Part shown: piece after piece, positions 33,934 through 42,600 of the stretch
Numbering within the stretch: the stretch's first letter is position 1
Layout: every line of letters starts with the position of its first letter
Source: Robertmurraya andreesenii
GTDB taxonomy: Bacteria > Bacillota > Bacilli > Bacillales > Cytobacillaceae
Length of the DNA: 64,000 bases
Assembly (NCBI RefSeq): GCF_030813005.1
Contig: NZ_JAUSTU010000012.1
Location: forward strand, 1 to 64,000
Direction of reading: 5' to 3'
Notes under the pieces: model-generated
Databases searched by the model: none
The model's input: the letters and a program-made list of their open reading frames with translations, nothing else
Told to the model about the DNA's origin: nothing
Position numbers and translations under genes: made by a program

Positions 33934-34498
33934 GCTTTTCAAGCCATTTGTCCACCCATCCCTCTGCTTCAGCCCATGAATTCACTCGAATGACTCCTTT
34001 TGGTACGGAATCCTGGTTATAGGGTGTATTAAAAAGAATGACTGGAATAGACAGCTGTTCATGTATTCTTACCGCATTATCATGCTTATCCTCAAAAAAG
34101 ATATCCAGTTCATATTTTTTGGAAAAAATCACCTTGTCATGCGTATCAACGAGCTCAATTTTATGAAAAGGGAGGTCATTTTTGGTAAACCACTCCTGCG
34201 TTTTTTCAAGAAGATGTATACTGCGAGCACTTATATAATAAAGATCATGGTGCTTCTCCCATTTCTTTAAAACCCTTTTGGCATCTTTTGCTAAAGGAGA
34301 GCGCTCGTATACGAGTGGTTCTTTTTCTAACCACCACTCCGAGAACTGTTCCTTAGGAATGTCGACCAAAATCGATAAATCATAATCATAAATATCATCT
34401 AATGTTAAAGAAAGTCCGAAGTCCTCGTTAAGAAATGGAACAATTGCATCCGGACGAGTCACCGTACCATCTATATCAATGCCAAATTTCATCCGCAT
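33923..34498 (-). CDS. yqfW: Putative nucleotidase YqfW (HAD superfamily)
   Basis: A 191-residue HAD-fold phosphatase of the 5'(3')-deoxyribonucleotidase-like family. The nucleophile motif is FGIDIDGTV (Asp7 and Asp9 in the 191-residue count), a serine motif follows in YYISARS, and the acidic motif is FFEDKHDNA. The ATG is preceded by AAGGAGAAGA. It is convergent with zur and divergent from yqfX. The physiological substrate is unknown. Confidence 0.88.
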   Translation of the reverse strand: MRMKFGIDIDGTVTRPDAIVPFLNEDFGLSLTLDDIYDYDLSILVDIPKEQFSEWWLEKEPLVYERSPLAKDAKRVLKKWEKHHDLYYISARSIHLLEKTQEWFTKNDLPFHKIELVDTHDKVIFSKKYELDIFFEDKHDNAVRIHEQLSIPVILFNTPYNQDSVPKGVIRVNSWAEAEGWVDKWLEKQNA

Positions 34499-34617
34499 TT
34501 TTCTTCTCCTTTTATCATTTCTAATCCCTGAAAAGTGACAGACATTTACACTTCTAAAATTCCTTAGTATGTAAAATAATATGAATGCTCCACTAAAGAA
34601 AGCGAGGGATTTTGAAT

Positions 34618-34986
34618 ATGGCAGATCAGGAACAAAAGGCCCCTGTTGTGAATTTAAGAAAAGATGAGGGCCCCCATTATGACAACCAATCTAGAACTGC
34701 AAATTATTTAGAGGAAACCTCAGCTGAAATGGCTGCACCTGCATCCTTTGGTAGGAGCTATGATGTAGATCGAGAGACAGACACTGGAGCAGGCAGAGGC
34801 ATGGGGTTTGCTGCGATTATCCTCTCCATCCTTTCGTTGTTTGTCGCCCCGATTCTTTTCGGTGCAGCTGGGATCGTGCTTGGTTTTATTGCACGAAGAA
34901 GAGGAGCACAGGCGCTTGGTAGCTGGGCTATTGGGATAGGAGTTGTATCCATTATTATTGGCATGTTTGTCCTGCCATTCTTCTAA
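34618..34986 (+). CDS. yqfX: Small membrane protein YqfX
   Basis: A 122-residue protein with a hydrophilic acidic N-terminus (1-60) and two hydrophobic helices (about 65-85 and 98-120) separated by a basic RRRGAQ turn. This is the layout of YqfX and of small DUF4190-like proteins. ATG 34618 is chosen because GAGGG stands 9 bases upstream; a TTG two codons earlier is too close to it. It is convergent with ispG, sharing a terminator. Function unknown. Confidence 0.82.
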   Translation: MADQEQKAPVVNLRKDEGPHYDNQSRTANYLEETSAEMAAPASFGRSYDVDRETDTGAGRGMGFAAIILSILSLFVAPILFGAAGIVLGFIARRRGAQALGSWAIGIGVVSIIIGMFVLPFF

Positions 34987-35016
34987 GCTTTTCGAGTTTG
35001 GGAGCAGTTGGCAAAG

Positions 35017-35052
35017 GAAAAGGCTTGGCGAGTATTCGCCAAGCCTTTATTT
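35017..35052. terminator. Bidirectional terminator between yqfX and ispG
   Basis: AAAAGGCTTGGCGA and TCGCCAAGCCTTT form a stem of about 13 pairs with a 4-base loop, flanked by A and T tracts. Confidence 0.92.
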
Positions 35053-35057
35053 GCCAA

Positions 35058-36161
35058 TTATTTTACAGCCTCTTGCTGCCCCTTGGCATAGTATTCCTCA
35101 GCAATCTGGTCAATTTCTTTCTTTAATTCTTCAACCATTGTTTCCTCAGGAACCTTGCGGACAATTTTTCCTTTACGGAAGAGCAGTCCTTCTCCGCGTG
35201 CTCCAGCAATTCCAATATCCGCTTCTCTTGCTTCTCCAGGACCATTGACGGCACAGCCAAGAACAGCTACCTTTATCGGTGCCTTGATCTTTTGGATATA
35301 TTCCTCAACCTCGTTGGCAATACTAATCAAATCAATTTCAATTCGTCCACAGGTTGGACAAGAGATTAAAGTAGCCGCATTCGAGGAAAGCCCAAATGAT
35401 TTCAATAGCTCTCTAGCCACCTTGACTTCTTCAACAGGGTCTGCGCTTAGGGAGATTCGAAGTGTATTTCCAATTCCCTTGCTGAGTATGGCCCCAAGTC
35501 CAGCCGCACTTTTTACGGTTCCAGCAAATAAGGTTCCGGACTCCGTAATTCCTAGATGTAATGGATAATCAAAGGCTTTTGCTGCCTTTTCATATGCCTC
35601 AATTGCTAAGTTTACGTCAGAAGCCTTCATGGAAACGATGATATCATGGAAATCGAGGTCTTCCAATATTTTAATATGGTGCAATGCACTCTCGACCATG
35701 CCATCGGCAGTAGGGTAACCATATTTATCGATGATTCTTTTTTCTAAGGAACCGGCGTTGACCCCGATCCGAATTGGAATCCCTTTTTCCTTGGCCGCTT
35801 TTACAACAGCTTCCACCTTTTCCCTTTTCCCGATGTTTCCAGGGTTGATTCTGATTTTATCTGCTCCGCCCTCGATCGCTTTCAAAGCAAGCTTGTAATC
35901 GAAATGAATGTCAACAACGAGCGGAATATTAATCTGTTTTTTTATATCGGCAATCGCATTGGCTGCTCTCTCGTCAGGGCAAGCAACCCGAACAATTTGA
36001 CAGCCTGCTTCCTCAAGCCGCTTAATTTGGGCAACGGTGGCTTCAACATCATGGGTTTTTGTCGTCGTCATACTCTGTATGAATAATTCGTTGCTTCCGC
36101 CTATCGTTAAAGGACCAACCTTTACTGGTCGTGTTTTGGTACGATGTATAATTTCACTCAA
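35058..36161 (-). CDS. ispG: 4-hydroxy-3-methylbut-2-en-1-yl diphosphate synthase
   Basis: A 367-residue iron-sulfur enzyme of the non-mevalonate isoprenoid pathway, acting just before IspH. It has the N-terminal TIM barrel with SMTTTKTHDVEATVAQ and the C-terminal cluster domain with ISCPTCGRIE and AVLGCAVNGPGEA, which supply the three cysteine ligands. Length is typical of the short bacterial form. GGAGCG precedes the ATG. It is transcribed on the minus strand as a single gene. Confidence 0.96.
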   Translation of the reverse strand: MSEIIHRTKTRPVKVGPLTIGGSNELFIQSMTTTKTHDVEATVAQIKRLEEAGCQIVRVACPDERAANAIADIKKQINIPLVVDIHFDYKLALKAIEGGADKIRINPGNIGKREKVEAVVKAAKEKGIPIRIGVNAGSLEKRIIDKYGYPTADGMVESALHHIKILEDLDFHDIIVSMKASDVNLAIEAYEKAAKAFDYPLHLGITESGTLFAGTVKSAAGLGAILSKGIGNTLRISLSADPVEEVKVARELLKSFGLSSNAATLISCPTCGRIEIDLISIANEVEEYIQKIKAPIKVAVLGCAVNGPGEAREADIGIAGARGEGLLFRKGKIVRKVPEETMVEELKKEIDQIAEEYYAKGQQEAVK

Positions 36162-36274
36162 CAGTGATTCGCTCCTTTATCTAAGTAAGATGCATTTATT
36201 ATTATAATTCTAATCACAGTTAATTGTACCAGTGAAGGCTTAAGATTGACAAGAATCTTACTGGTTGAACTGGG

Positions 36275-36610
36275 TTATTCAGCTAAATCACGATAATCTG
36301 GAAATTTATAGGTCTTCCCAATTTGGATTTGCTCGGCACTCGTACCATTATTCAATTTTTGAAAATCCTCAATAACCTGTTGGATTGGAACGGAGACAGA
36401 GGCATCCAACTGTTGTTCAATAATGGATAAAACGGTATCCCCACTTTGAACTTTGATTTCAAAATAGTCTATTAGCTCCTCTGTTTCAGCTGGTTCCTCC
36501 TGTTGCACGGTCGCAGTCGTATCTGCACTTGGAAGGGTCCCTTTGCTTAAGTCAAAATAGATAACATATAGGATCAAGATCATCATAATGAGTCCAATCA
36601 GACGTTTCAT
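36275..36610 (-). CDS. yqfZ: LysM-domain protein YqfZ
   Basis: A 111-residue protein with one N-terminal membrane helix (about 3-20), a Thr/Glu-rich linker, and a single LysM module from about residue 52 (VQSGDTVLSIIEQQL to IGKTYKFPDY). LysM binds N-acetylglucosamine polymers, so the protein is probably anchored in the membrane and contacts peptidoglycan. AGGAGGATT precedes the ATG. In B. subtilis yqfZ is a sporulation-time gene; no sporulation promoter was resolved here. Confidence 0.87.
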   Translation of the reverse strand: MKRLIGLIMMILILYVIYFDLSKGTLPSADTTATVQQEEPAETEELIDYFEIKVQSGDTVLSIIEQQLDASVSVPIQQVIEDFQKLNNGTSAEQIQIGKTYKFPDYRDLAE

Positions 36611-36666
36611 AGGAAATCCTCCTAAAAAGGGATTTCTCTATCATATGCTTGTCCAAGATTTAATAG

Positions 36667-36703
36667 ACTAAAAAAAAACGCGAATATCGCGTTTTTTTTA
36701 GTC
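36667..36703. terminator. AT-rich hairpin between yqgB and yqfZ
   Basis: ACTAAAAAAAACGCGA and TCGCGTTTTTTTTAGT are near-perfect inverted arms. On the minus strand the stem ends in a long T run, which suits termination of yqgB; the yqgB stop lies inside it. Confidence 0.85.
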
Positions 36704-37471
36704 TAGCGTTTCCTTTGCTTGTGGGATTTCTTTTAAAGCCAGAGCCATTACCAGTATGGATACAAACCAATAGAGCATAAAGCCAAATGGTACGGGAGTT
36801 TTGAAGATATCCATAATCATAAAGAAAATAGTTGGCAAGGTAATGCTATAAGCGGCAATTCTCCAGAGAAATCGATATTCTAGTGCTTCCTTTCCATTTC
36901 TATTAAATAGAGTACCAATGAGTGCCAGTATGGATATCCCTATGAACTTAAATGCGCTTGAGAAAAGATAGATGACGATGATAAAAATTGGTAGGATGAC
37001 GACTAATAGAGAGTCCAGTGAATCAAGAAAGTGGACAATATCTTCTTTTTGAACGTCAAGCTCTAGCATGGAATAGGAGAACTGCTCAACCGTACCTCCT
37101 GCAGTGAAGGCCATCTCATCCTTCAGCAATGCAATGGTGGTATTTGTTTTATCCAAGTCTTTGACCCCAACTTCTCCTGTAGAATCCAAAATCAAAGTGA
37201 ACATGCCCTTATCTATTGTGAGAGGCGCTGACATATCTGTATGCAACTCCCCATTTTTAATGGAAAAGTTGGGAGCTTCCTTGTCAATCACCTCTTGGGT
37301 GGTATGAACTCCATCCATGATGCCCTTGCTTAATTGAATCGAGGTCGGCAATATGGAAATCAAAGTAAGCAAAAATACAAAAAGAATTGTTTTTCCAATT
37401 CCTTGTCTTCTCCATGTAGCAATACTTGCTGGAGAATAAAGGCTCAAAATGAGCTGTTTAAAAATATTCAA
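36698..37471 (-). CDS. yqgB: DUF1189 membrane protein YqgB
   Basis: A 257-residue DUF1189 protein. It has an N-terminal helix (about 25-45), an extracytoplasmic region to about 155, and four further membrane segments to the C-terminus. The start is TTG at 37471, chosen because AAGGGTG lies 7 bases upstream; another TTG two codons earlier directly abuts that site. It sits left of yqfZ in the same orientation, as in Bacillus. Function unknown; the family is probably envelope-associated. Confidence 0.82.
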   Translation of the reverse strand: MNIFKQLILSLYSPASIATWRRQGIGKTILFVFLLTLISILPTSIQLSKGIMDGVHTTQEVIDKEAPNFSIKNGELHTDMSAPLTIDKGMFTLILDSTGEVGVKDLDKTNTTIALLKDEMAFTAGGTVEQFSYSMLELDVQKEDIVHFLDSLDSLLVVILPIFIIVIYLFSSAFKFIGISILALIGTLFNRNGKEALEYRFLWRIAAYSITLPTIFFMIMDIFKTPVPFGFMLYWFVSILVMALALKEIPQAKETLD

Positions 37472-37658
37472 GAACAATCACCCTTATATGTAGTCTTCAT
37501 ATATTCTTCATATATTTTATCTTTCGAAATGCATATGCACAAGAAAAGAATTTCTATAATAATTCTAAATTGTAATATCTTTGTAATAAATGGATGATTT
37601 GTAAAGGTACTGTAAATTCGGTCGGTAAAATATTTACATTAAATAAAGCGTTAAGGAT

Positions 37659-37674
37659 AATGTTTGAGAAAAGA
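37659..37674 (-). repeat. One-ended fragment of the GGCT element
   Basis: The reverse complement reads TCTTTTCTCAAACATT, identical to 16 bases of the left end of the 186-bp element, with the outer GGC degenerated to AGT. No right end or target duplication was found here. Confidence 0.4.
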
Positions 37675-37699
37675 ACTTGTCGAACTACTAATCTAGGGG

Positions 37700-39340
37700 T
37701 TGAAGGATTTGGATATTAATATTCAAGAAATGTTCTTTGAATTTATCGGTGGTCTAGGAATATTCTTATTCGGTATTAAATTCATGGGTGACGGCTTGCA
37801 AAAATCAGCTGGAGACAAGCTAAGGGATATCCTCGACCGCTTTACTTCAAATCCTTTCATGGGGGTATTAGCAGGGATTATTGTCACTGAACTCATACAG
37901 AGCAGTTCCGGCACAACGGTGATCGTCGTTGGATTAGTAAGTGCGGGATTCATGACATTAAGGCAAGCAATTGGAGTGATCATGGGTGCCAATATCGGGA
38001 CTACAGTGACGGCTTTTATTATTGGAATTGATATTGGAGAATATGCATTACCGATTATAGCAATTGGTTCAGGGATACTCTTTTTCTTTAAAAATAAGAA
38101 GATTCATAGCTTTGGGCAAATCGTGTTTGGCTTCGGTGCTCTGTTCTTCGGTTTGGAGCTTATGAGCAGTGGGATGAAGCCCTTAAGCAGTTTAGAAGCG
38201 TTTCAGGAATTAACGGTAAATATGAGCTCGAGTCCTGTATTGGGCGTTTTAATTGGAACGGTTTTTACGGTCATTGTTCAAAGCTCCAGTGCAACGATTG
38301 GAATTTTGCAAGGATTGTTTTCTGAAGGATTAGTGGATATCCACGCAGCGCTACCTGTGTTGTTTGGGGATAATATTGGGACGACGATTACGGCAGTGCT
38401 AGCGTCTATTGGTGCTTCGATTGCGGCCAAAAGGGCAGCCGCCACGCATGTATTATTTAATTTGATTGGGACAGCCATTTTTATGATTTTATTAGAACCA
38501 TTTACTACGTTGATGCTTTTTTTGCAGGAACAGCTAAATTTGAATCCAGAAATGACGGTTGCTGTTGCCCACGGTACCTTTAATGCGACGAACACCATCA
38601 TTCAGTTCCCGTTTATCGCTGTCTTGGCCCTTATTGTTACAAAACTCATACCTGGGGAGGACTCGGAGTTTGAGTATAAGGCAAAGCATCTAGATCCAGT
38701 CTTTATCGAACAAGCTCCTTCGATTGCCCTTGGACAAGCGAAGGAAGAGGTGCTGAGAATGGGACAATTCGCCGTATTAGGTCTCACAGAAACAAATAGC
38801 TATTTGAAAACGAAGGTGCAAAAGCATTCCGATACAGCTGCACAGCTGGAGGATGCGATTAATAATTTGGATCGCAAAATTACCAATTATCTTGTTGACC
38901 TGTCCTCAAGCTCCTTGTCTGAACATGAATCAGAGGAGCATTCGATCCTCGTCAATACCATCCGTGATATTGAACGAGTCGGGGACCATTTTGAGAATAT
39001 ATTAGAGCTTGTGGATTACCAATTAGCCAATAAGGTCAGGTTCACTGAATCAGCAATGGAGGAGCTCGAGCAAATGTTTGAGCTGACCATTTCCACCGTC
39101 CGTGAAGCGATTCATGCTCTTGATCATAATGACAAGAAGCTTGCCGCAGATGTCATGAAGAAGGAAGAGCAAATCGATAAAATGGAACGTAAATTACGTA
39201 GGCAACATATTCTACGTCTAAATGCGGGGGAATGTAGTGCGCAATCAGGAATTGTATTTGTAGACATTGTGAGTAACTTGGAACGAATTGGTGATCATGC
39301 TGTAAATATTGCTGAAACCGTTCTTGGAGAGAGGCATTGA
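37700..39340 (+). CDS. Na+/phosphate symporter with PhoU-like domain
   Basis: A 546-residue transporter of the PNaS family (NptA/YjbB type). Two inverted repeats carry the QSSS signatures (ELIQSSSGTTV at about 60 and IVQSSSATIG at about 194), as expected for the sodium and phosphate sites, within about nine membrane segments. Residues about 335-546 are a cytosolic PhoU-like helical domain. It gives the cell a low-affinity phosphate route next to the Pst system 7 kb away. The start may be TTG 37700 or TTG 37709; AGGGGT (37695-37700) suits the second better. Confidence 0.9.
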   Translation: MKDLDINIQEMFFEFIGGLGIFLFGIKFMGDGLQKSAGDKLRDILDRFTSNPFMGVLAGIIVTELIQSSSGTTVIVVGLVSAGFMTLRQAIGVIMGANIGTTVTAFIIGIDIGEYALPIIAIGSGILFFFKNKKIHSFGQIVFGFGALFFGLELMSSGMKPLSSLEAFQELTVNMSSSPVLGVLIGTVFTVIVQSSSATIGILQGLFSEGLVDIHAALPVLFGDNIGTTITAVLASIGASIAAKRAAATHVLFNLIGTAIFMILLEPFTTLMLFLQEQLNLNPEMTVAVAHGTFNATNTIIQFPFIAVLALIVTKLIPGEDSEFEYKAKHLDPVFIEQAPSIALGQAKEEVLRMGQFAVLGLTETNSYLKTKVQKHSDTAAQLEDAINNLDRKITNYLVDLSSSSLSEHESEEHSILVNTIRDIERVGDHFENILELVDYQLANKVRFTESAMEELEQMFELTISTVREAIHALDHNDKKLAADVMKKEEQIDKMERKLRRQHILRLNAGECSAQSGIVFVDIVSNLERIGDHAVNIAETVLGERH

Positions 39341-39347
39341 AAGTAGA

Positions 39348-39384
39348 AAAGGATAGCTCGCAACTTATGCGAGCTATCCTTTAT
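39348..39384. terminator. Bidirectional terminator after the Na/Pi symporter
   Basis: AAAGGATAGCTCG and CGAGCTATCCTTT form a 13-bp perfect stem with a 9-base loop, serving the symporter and the convergent regulator gene. Confidence 0.92.
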
Positions 39385-40076
39385 TAATTAATCCCACATA
39401 TTTCAAAAGGGCAGTTCTGACAGTCTACATTTTCTTTTAAATAGTGGATGTTTTTTACAACTAGTCTTTGCTGGTTGTAGGTAATCACATCCTTCTCTCG
39501 GAGCTCCTTCAGCATCCTTTGAACCACCTCACGCGTTCCATAGGTGAAGTTCGCAAGCTCCTGATGAGTTAAAGGCAGGTCGATTAAAATACCCTCATCC
39601 GTCATGACCCCATAGCTATTGCATAACCGAATTATAATCGAGTAAAGTCCACCTTTTTTCCCGTTCATCATTAAATCCTGGCATTTCATTTGTGCCTTAA
39701 GATAACGGGTGCTTAAGTATGAAGATAGGGCGTTGATGGCAAGGGGGTTCTCCTGAATAAATTGCTCGAACGCTTCCCGTTTAATCATAATTAGCTCACA
39801 ATCGGTAAAGGCTTTGGCATAGAAATGATACCGTGGTTGCTGCTTAAAAAGCTGATATTCAATCACCAAATCCTCCCCACTTAAAATCTTGAGGATGAAT
39901 TCCTTTCCTTTCATATGGACTCGACCTAATGCAATGCTCCCACTTAGTAGAATATACACATACTCGACCGGGTCCCTTTCGTTAAATAAAATCGTGCCTG
40001 CTCTATTTTTTTGAATCGTTTCCTTATCTATAAATTCTTGTATGAGTAAGCTGTAAAGAGAGATAGCTGGCTCCAT
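39384..40076 (-). CDS. fnr: Fnr-type oxygen-sensing transcriptional regulator
   Basis: A 230-residue Crp/Fnr-family protein. It has an N-terminal cyclic-nucleotide-like beta roll (about 15-115), a dimer helix, and a winged helix with LTHQELANFTYGTREVVQRML (about 169-189). The C-terminus carries Cys219-x2-Cys222-x4-Cys227, the same spacing as the three cysteine ligands of the [4Fe-4S] cluster in B. subtilis Fnr; Asp134 could be the fourth ligand. A box TGTGA-N6-TCACT lies upstream in its own promoter. It probably activates anaerobic genes when the cluster is intact. It lies between a phosphate symporter and sodA. The gene name is by inference. Confidence 0.8.
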   Translation of the reverse strand: MEPAISLYSLLIQEFIDKETIQKNRAGTILFNERDPVEYVYILLSGSIALGRVHMKGKEFILKILSGEDLVIEYQLFKQQPRYHFYAKAFTDCELIMIKREAFEQFIQENPLAINALSSYLSTRYLKAQMKCQDLMMNGKKGGLYSIIIRLCNSYGVMTDEGILIDLPLTHQELANFTYGTREVVQRMLKELREKDVITYNQQRLVVKNIHYLKENVDCQNCPFEICGIN

Positions 40077-40131
40077 TGTGATCCCCCCTAAAATCCTTTT
40101 AAAATCGTTTGTAATCGTCCAAAAAATACTT

Positions 40132-40147
40132 TGTGATATTCTTCACT
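40132..40147 (-). promoter_or_regulatory. Fnr/Crp box in the promoter of the Fnr-type gene
   Basis: TGTGA (40132-40136) and TCACT (40143-40147) are separated by 6 bp, matching the Fnr box form TGTGA-N6-TCACT/A. A minus-strand TACAAA (40113-40108) could be the -10, which puts the box centre near -40, the position of activator sites. Confidence 0.65.
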
Positions 40148-40497
40148 TTAATAAAAATTAGGAAGCAGGTCAACAGGTTGCCACCGACAAAAACTCTATT
40201 AATATGGTTAATACTGCCTTAAGGGTTGATTTTCCGCAAGAAAAGAACTCTTGACAAATTATCGAACATTGTTGTTTAAATGATTTTTTGCGAATTCTAG
40301 AGGAAAAACAAAGAAGATGTTGAATACTTTATATGGATAAGGGAAAACATAATTTTGGTTTGAGACTTATTATTTGAAAGACATAGTTAACTTTGGTAAT
40401 CTTAAGTTAAACACTTTGGAAACATTCTAAAAACATAGTTAGACTAATAAAAAGTTAAGAATGGTTCCAATAAAATATTACATAGGAGGAATTTATT
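40148..40497. other. Intergenic region before sodA
   Basis: About 350 bp without a gene. It holds a likely sigma-A promoter for sodA (TTGACA 40251-40256, TTTAAA 40275-40280), a second weaker pair nearer the gene (TTGGAA 40416-40421, TAGACT 40440-40445), and the ribosome site AGGAGG at 40486-40491. The leader would be about 210 nt from the first promoter. Confidence 0.5.
40251..40280 (+). promoter_or_regulatory. Candidate sigma-A promoter for sodA
   Basis: A perfect TTGACA is followed after 18 bp by TTTAAA. It is the best -35 match between the regulator gene and sodA. Confidence 0.5.
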
Positions 40498-41106
40498 ATG
40501 GCATTTGAATTACCACAATTACCTTATGCGTACGACGCACTAGAACCACATATTGACAAGGAAACAATGAATATTCACCACACAAAGCATCACAACACTT
40601 ACGTGACAAATCTTAATGCTGCTTTAGAAGGAAATGAAGAGTTGCTTTCTAAATCAGTAGAAGAGGTTATTTCAAATCTGGATGCAGTACCTGAAGCTGC
40701 ACGTACTGCTGTTCGCAATAATGGTGGCGGACATGCGAACCATTCCTTATTCTGGACGATCCTTTCACCAAACGGTGGCGGAGAGCCTACTGGCGACCTA
40801 GCAGCGGCAATCAACAGCAAGTTTGGAAGCTTTGATAGCTTTAAAGCTGAGTTCACTAAAGCGGCTACAACTCGCTTCGGTTCTGGCTGGGCTTGGTTAG
40901 CAGTAAATAACGGTGAGTTAGAAGTAACAAGCACTCCAAATCAAGATTCACCATTAATGGAAGGAAAGACTCCACTTCTTGGTCTTGACGTTTGGGAGCA
41001 TGCTTACTACTTAAACTATCAAAACCGTCGCCCAGACTACATCAATGCTTTCTGGAATGTTGTGAACTGGGATGAGGTTGCAAAGCGTTACAGCGCTGCC
41101 AAATAA
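40498..41106 (+). CDS. sodA: Superoxide dismutase [Mn]
   Basis: A 202-residue Mn/Fe superoxide dismutase, which converts superoxide to oxygen and peroxide. All four metal ligands are present: His27, His82, Asp164 and His168 (in DVWEHAYY). The residues GGGHANHSLFW favour the manganese type. AGGAGG lies 6 bases before the ATG. It is a single-gene unit, closed by a terminator. The flanking Fnr-type gene on the other strand makes this a small oxygen-related cluster. Confidence 0.97.
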   Translation: MAFELPQLPYAYDALEPHIDKETMNIHHTKHHNTYVTNLNAALEGNEELLSKSVEEVISNLDAVPEAARTAVRNNGGGHANHSLFWTILSPNGGGEPTGDLAAAINSKFGSFDSFKAEFTKAATTRFGSGWAWLAVNNGELEVTSTPNQDSPLMEGKTPLLGLDVWEHAYYLNYQNRRPDYINAFWNVVNWDEVAKRYSAAK

Positions 41107-41119
41107 TCTTAAATGATCG

Positions 41120-41153
41120 AAAAGCAGAAGGGAGTTTACCTTCTGCTTTTTTT
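41120..41153 (+). terminator. Terminator after sodA
   Basis: AAAAGCAGAAGG and CCTTCTGCTTTT arms with a 7-base loop, followed by further T residues. Confidence 0.93.
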
Positions 41154-41259
41154 GATCCTCTATTATGTTAATTTTCGTAACTAACTGTAAATAATTCAAC
41201 CGTATAAACCACTTTAGTTTGTTGGAAACTACCCTATAGATTTAAAAGGGAGTTTTTTT

Positions 41260-42477
41260 ATGAGTAAAGTGAAAAATTTGCTAGGTGATGTGGAACTGAC
41301 AAAAGATCTTTCCTTGTTGCTCATCATTGGAGGACTTTATTCACTAAGTGTAGCTCTATCAAATACATTCGTGAATATCTACTTGTGGAAGCAGTCGGGT
41401 AAATATTGGGATTTGGGGATGTACAATCTTGCCGTTGTAGTGCTGCAACCCCTAACCTTTATTTTGGCAGGAAGGTGGGCTAAAAAAATTGACAGAGTGA
41501 TTGTTTTAAGAATCGGTGTCATTTTTTTAGCTCTCTTTTATTTGACGGTGTTATTAATTGGAACGAGTGCATCAAAATTCCTGCTTGTACTTGGGAGCTT
41601 GCTTGGAATGGGTTACGGATTTTACTGGCTTGCCTATAATCTCTTGACATTTGAAATTACAGAGCCAGAGACGAGAGATTTTTTTAACGGTTTTCTAGGT
41701 CTACTGTCCTCTGTCGGTGGAATGATTGGCCCGATTGCCGCTGGATTTATTATTTCGAAAATGGCAAAGTTCGTCGGATATTCCATTGTGTTTGGGATCT
41801 CGCTTGGATTGTTTTCTCTCGCTGTATTCTTAAGCTTTTCGATCAAGAGAAGACCTGCCAATGGAAGATATGATTTTATACGCATCCTCAAAGAAAGAAA
41901 AGAAAATACCCATTGGAATCGCATTTTAGGCGCTCATTTTTTTCAAGGGCTTAGGGAGGGAGTCTTTGCCTTTATCATTTCGGTATTCGTCTTTATTTCA
42001 ACTGGAAGTGAGCTTTCCTTAGGGACCTTTGGCCTTATTAATTCTGGAATTTCCTTCGTTGCTTACTATTTGGTTTCGCGTATGATCAAAACAGAAATGC
42101 GAAAGAAAGCGATCCTGATTGGGGGGATTATTTTATTCTTTTCCATTCTCCTAATTATCTTTGATGTAACCTATACGAAGCTCCTTATTTATGCAGCGGT
42201 GATTGCCATCGCCTATCCTCTGCTCCTTGTCCCTTATTCATCTATGACCTATGATGTGATTGGACGTGGATGGAAGGCAGCTGAAATGAGGGTGGAATAT
42301 ATCGTTGTCAAAGAAATCTATCTGAACGCCGGGAGAATTGTTTCCATTGTCCTTTTTTTGATAGGGATTTCGTATTTCGCCCCTGAACAAATTATTCCTT
42401 ATTTATTGGTATTTCTCGGTGCCGGACACACGTTAATATATTTTTTTATCAAAAATATTCAGCTCTCGTCTTCATAA
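41260..42477 (+). CDS. yqgE: MFS transporter YqgE
   Basis: A 405-residue major facilitator superfamily protein with twelve predicted membrane helices in two halves of six joined by a hydrophilic loop at about 197-225 (KRRPANGRYDFIRILKERKENTHW). It occupies the place of YqgE between sodA and pbpA. AAAAGGGAG precedes the ATG. Substrate unknown; there is no multidrug signature I would trust. A weak hairpin follows. Confidence 0.88.
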   Translation: MSKVKNLLGDVELTKDLSLLLIIGGLYSLSVALSNTFVNIYLWKQSGKYWDLGMYNLAVVVLQPLTFILAGRWAKKIDRVIVLRIGVIFLALFYLTVLLIGTSASKFLLVLGSLLGMGYGFYWLAYNLLTFEITEPETRDFFNGFLGLLSSVGGMIGPIAAGFIISKMAKFVGYSIVFGISLGLFSLAVFLSFSIKRRPANGRYDFIRILKERKENTHWNRILGAHFFQGLREGVFAFIISVFVFISTGSELSLGTFGLINSGISFVAYYLVSRMIKTEMRKKAILIGGIILFFSILLIIFDVTYTKLLIYAAVIAIAYPLLLVPYSSMTYDVIGRGWKAAEMRVEYIVVKEIYLNAGRIVSIVLFLIGISYFAPEQIIPYLLVFLGAGHTLIYFFIKNIQLSSS

Positions 42478-42479
42478 AT

Positions 42480-42501
42480 GGAAGGGCAGATGTGATATCC
42501 G
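42480..42501 (+). terminator. Weak terminator after yqgE
   Basis: GGAAG and CTTCC outer arms with imperfect inner pairing, followed by TTTT. Confidence 0.45.
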
Positions 42502-42600
42502 GCTTCCTTTTATTTGCAATACCATTTTGATAGAAATTCCTTCATTAATCCGATAAAATAAGAATATTGTCAATAGCATCTAGGAAGTGGGTTTATCATA

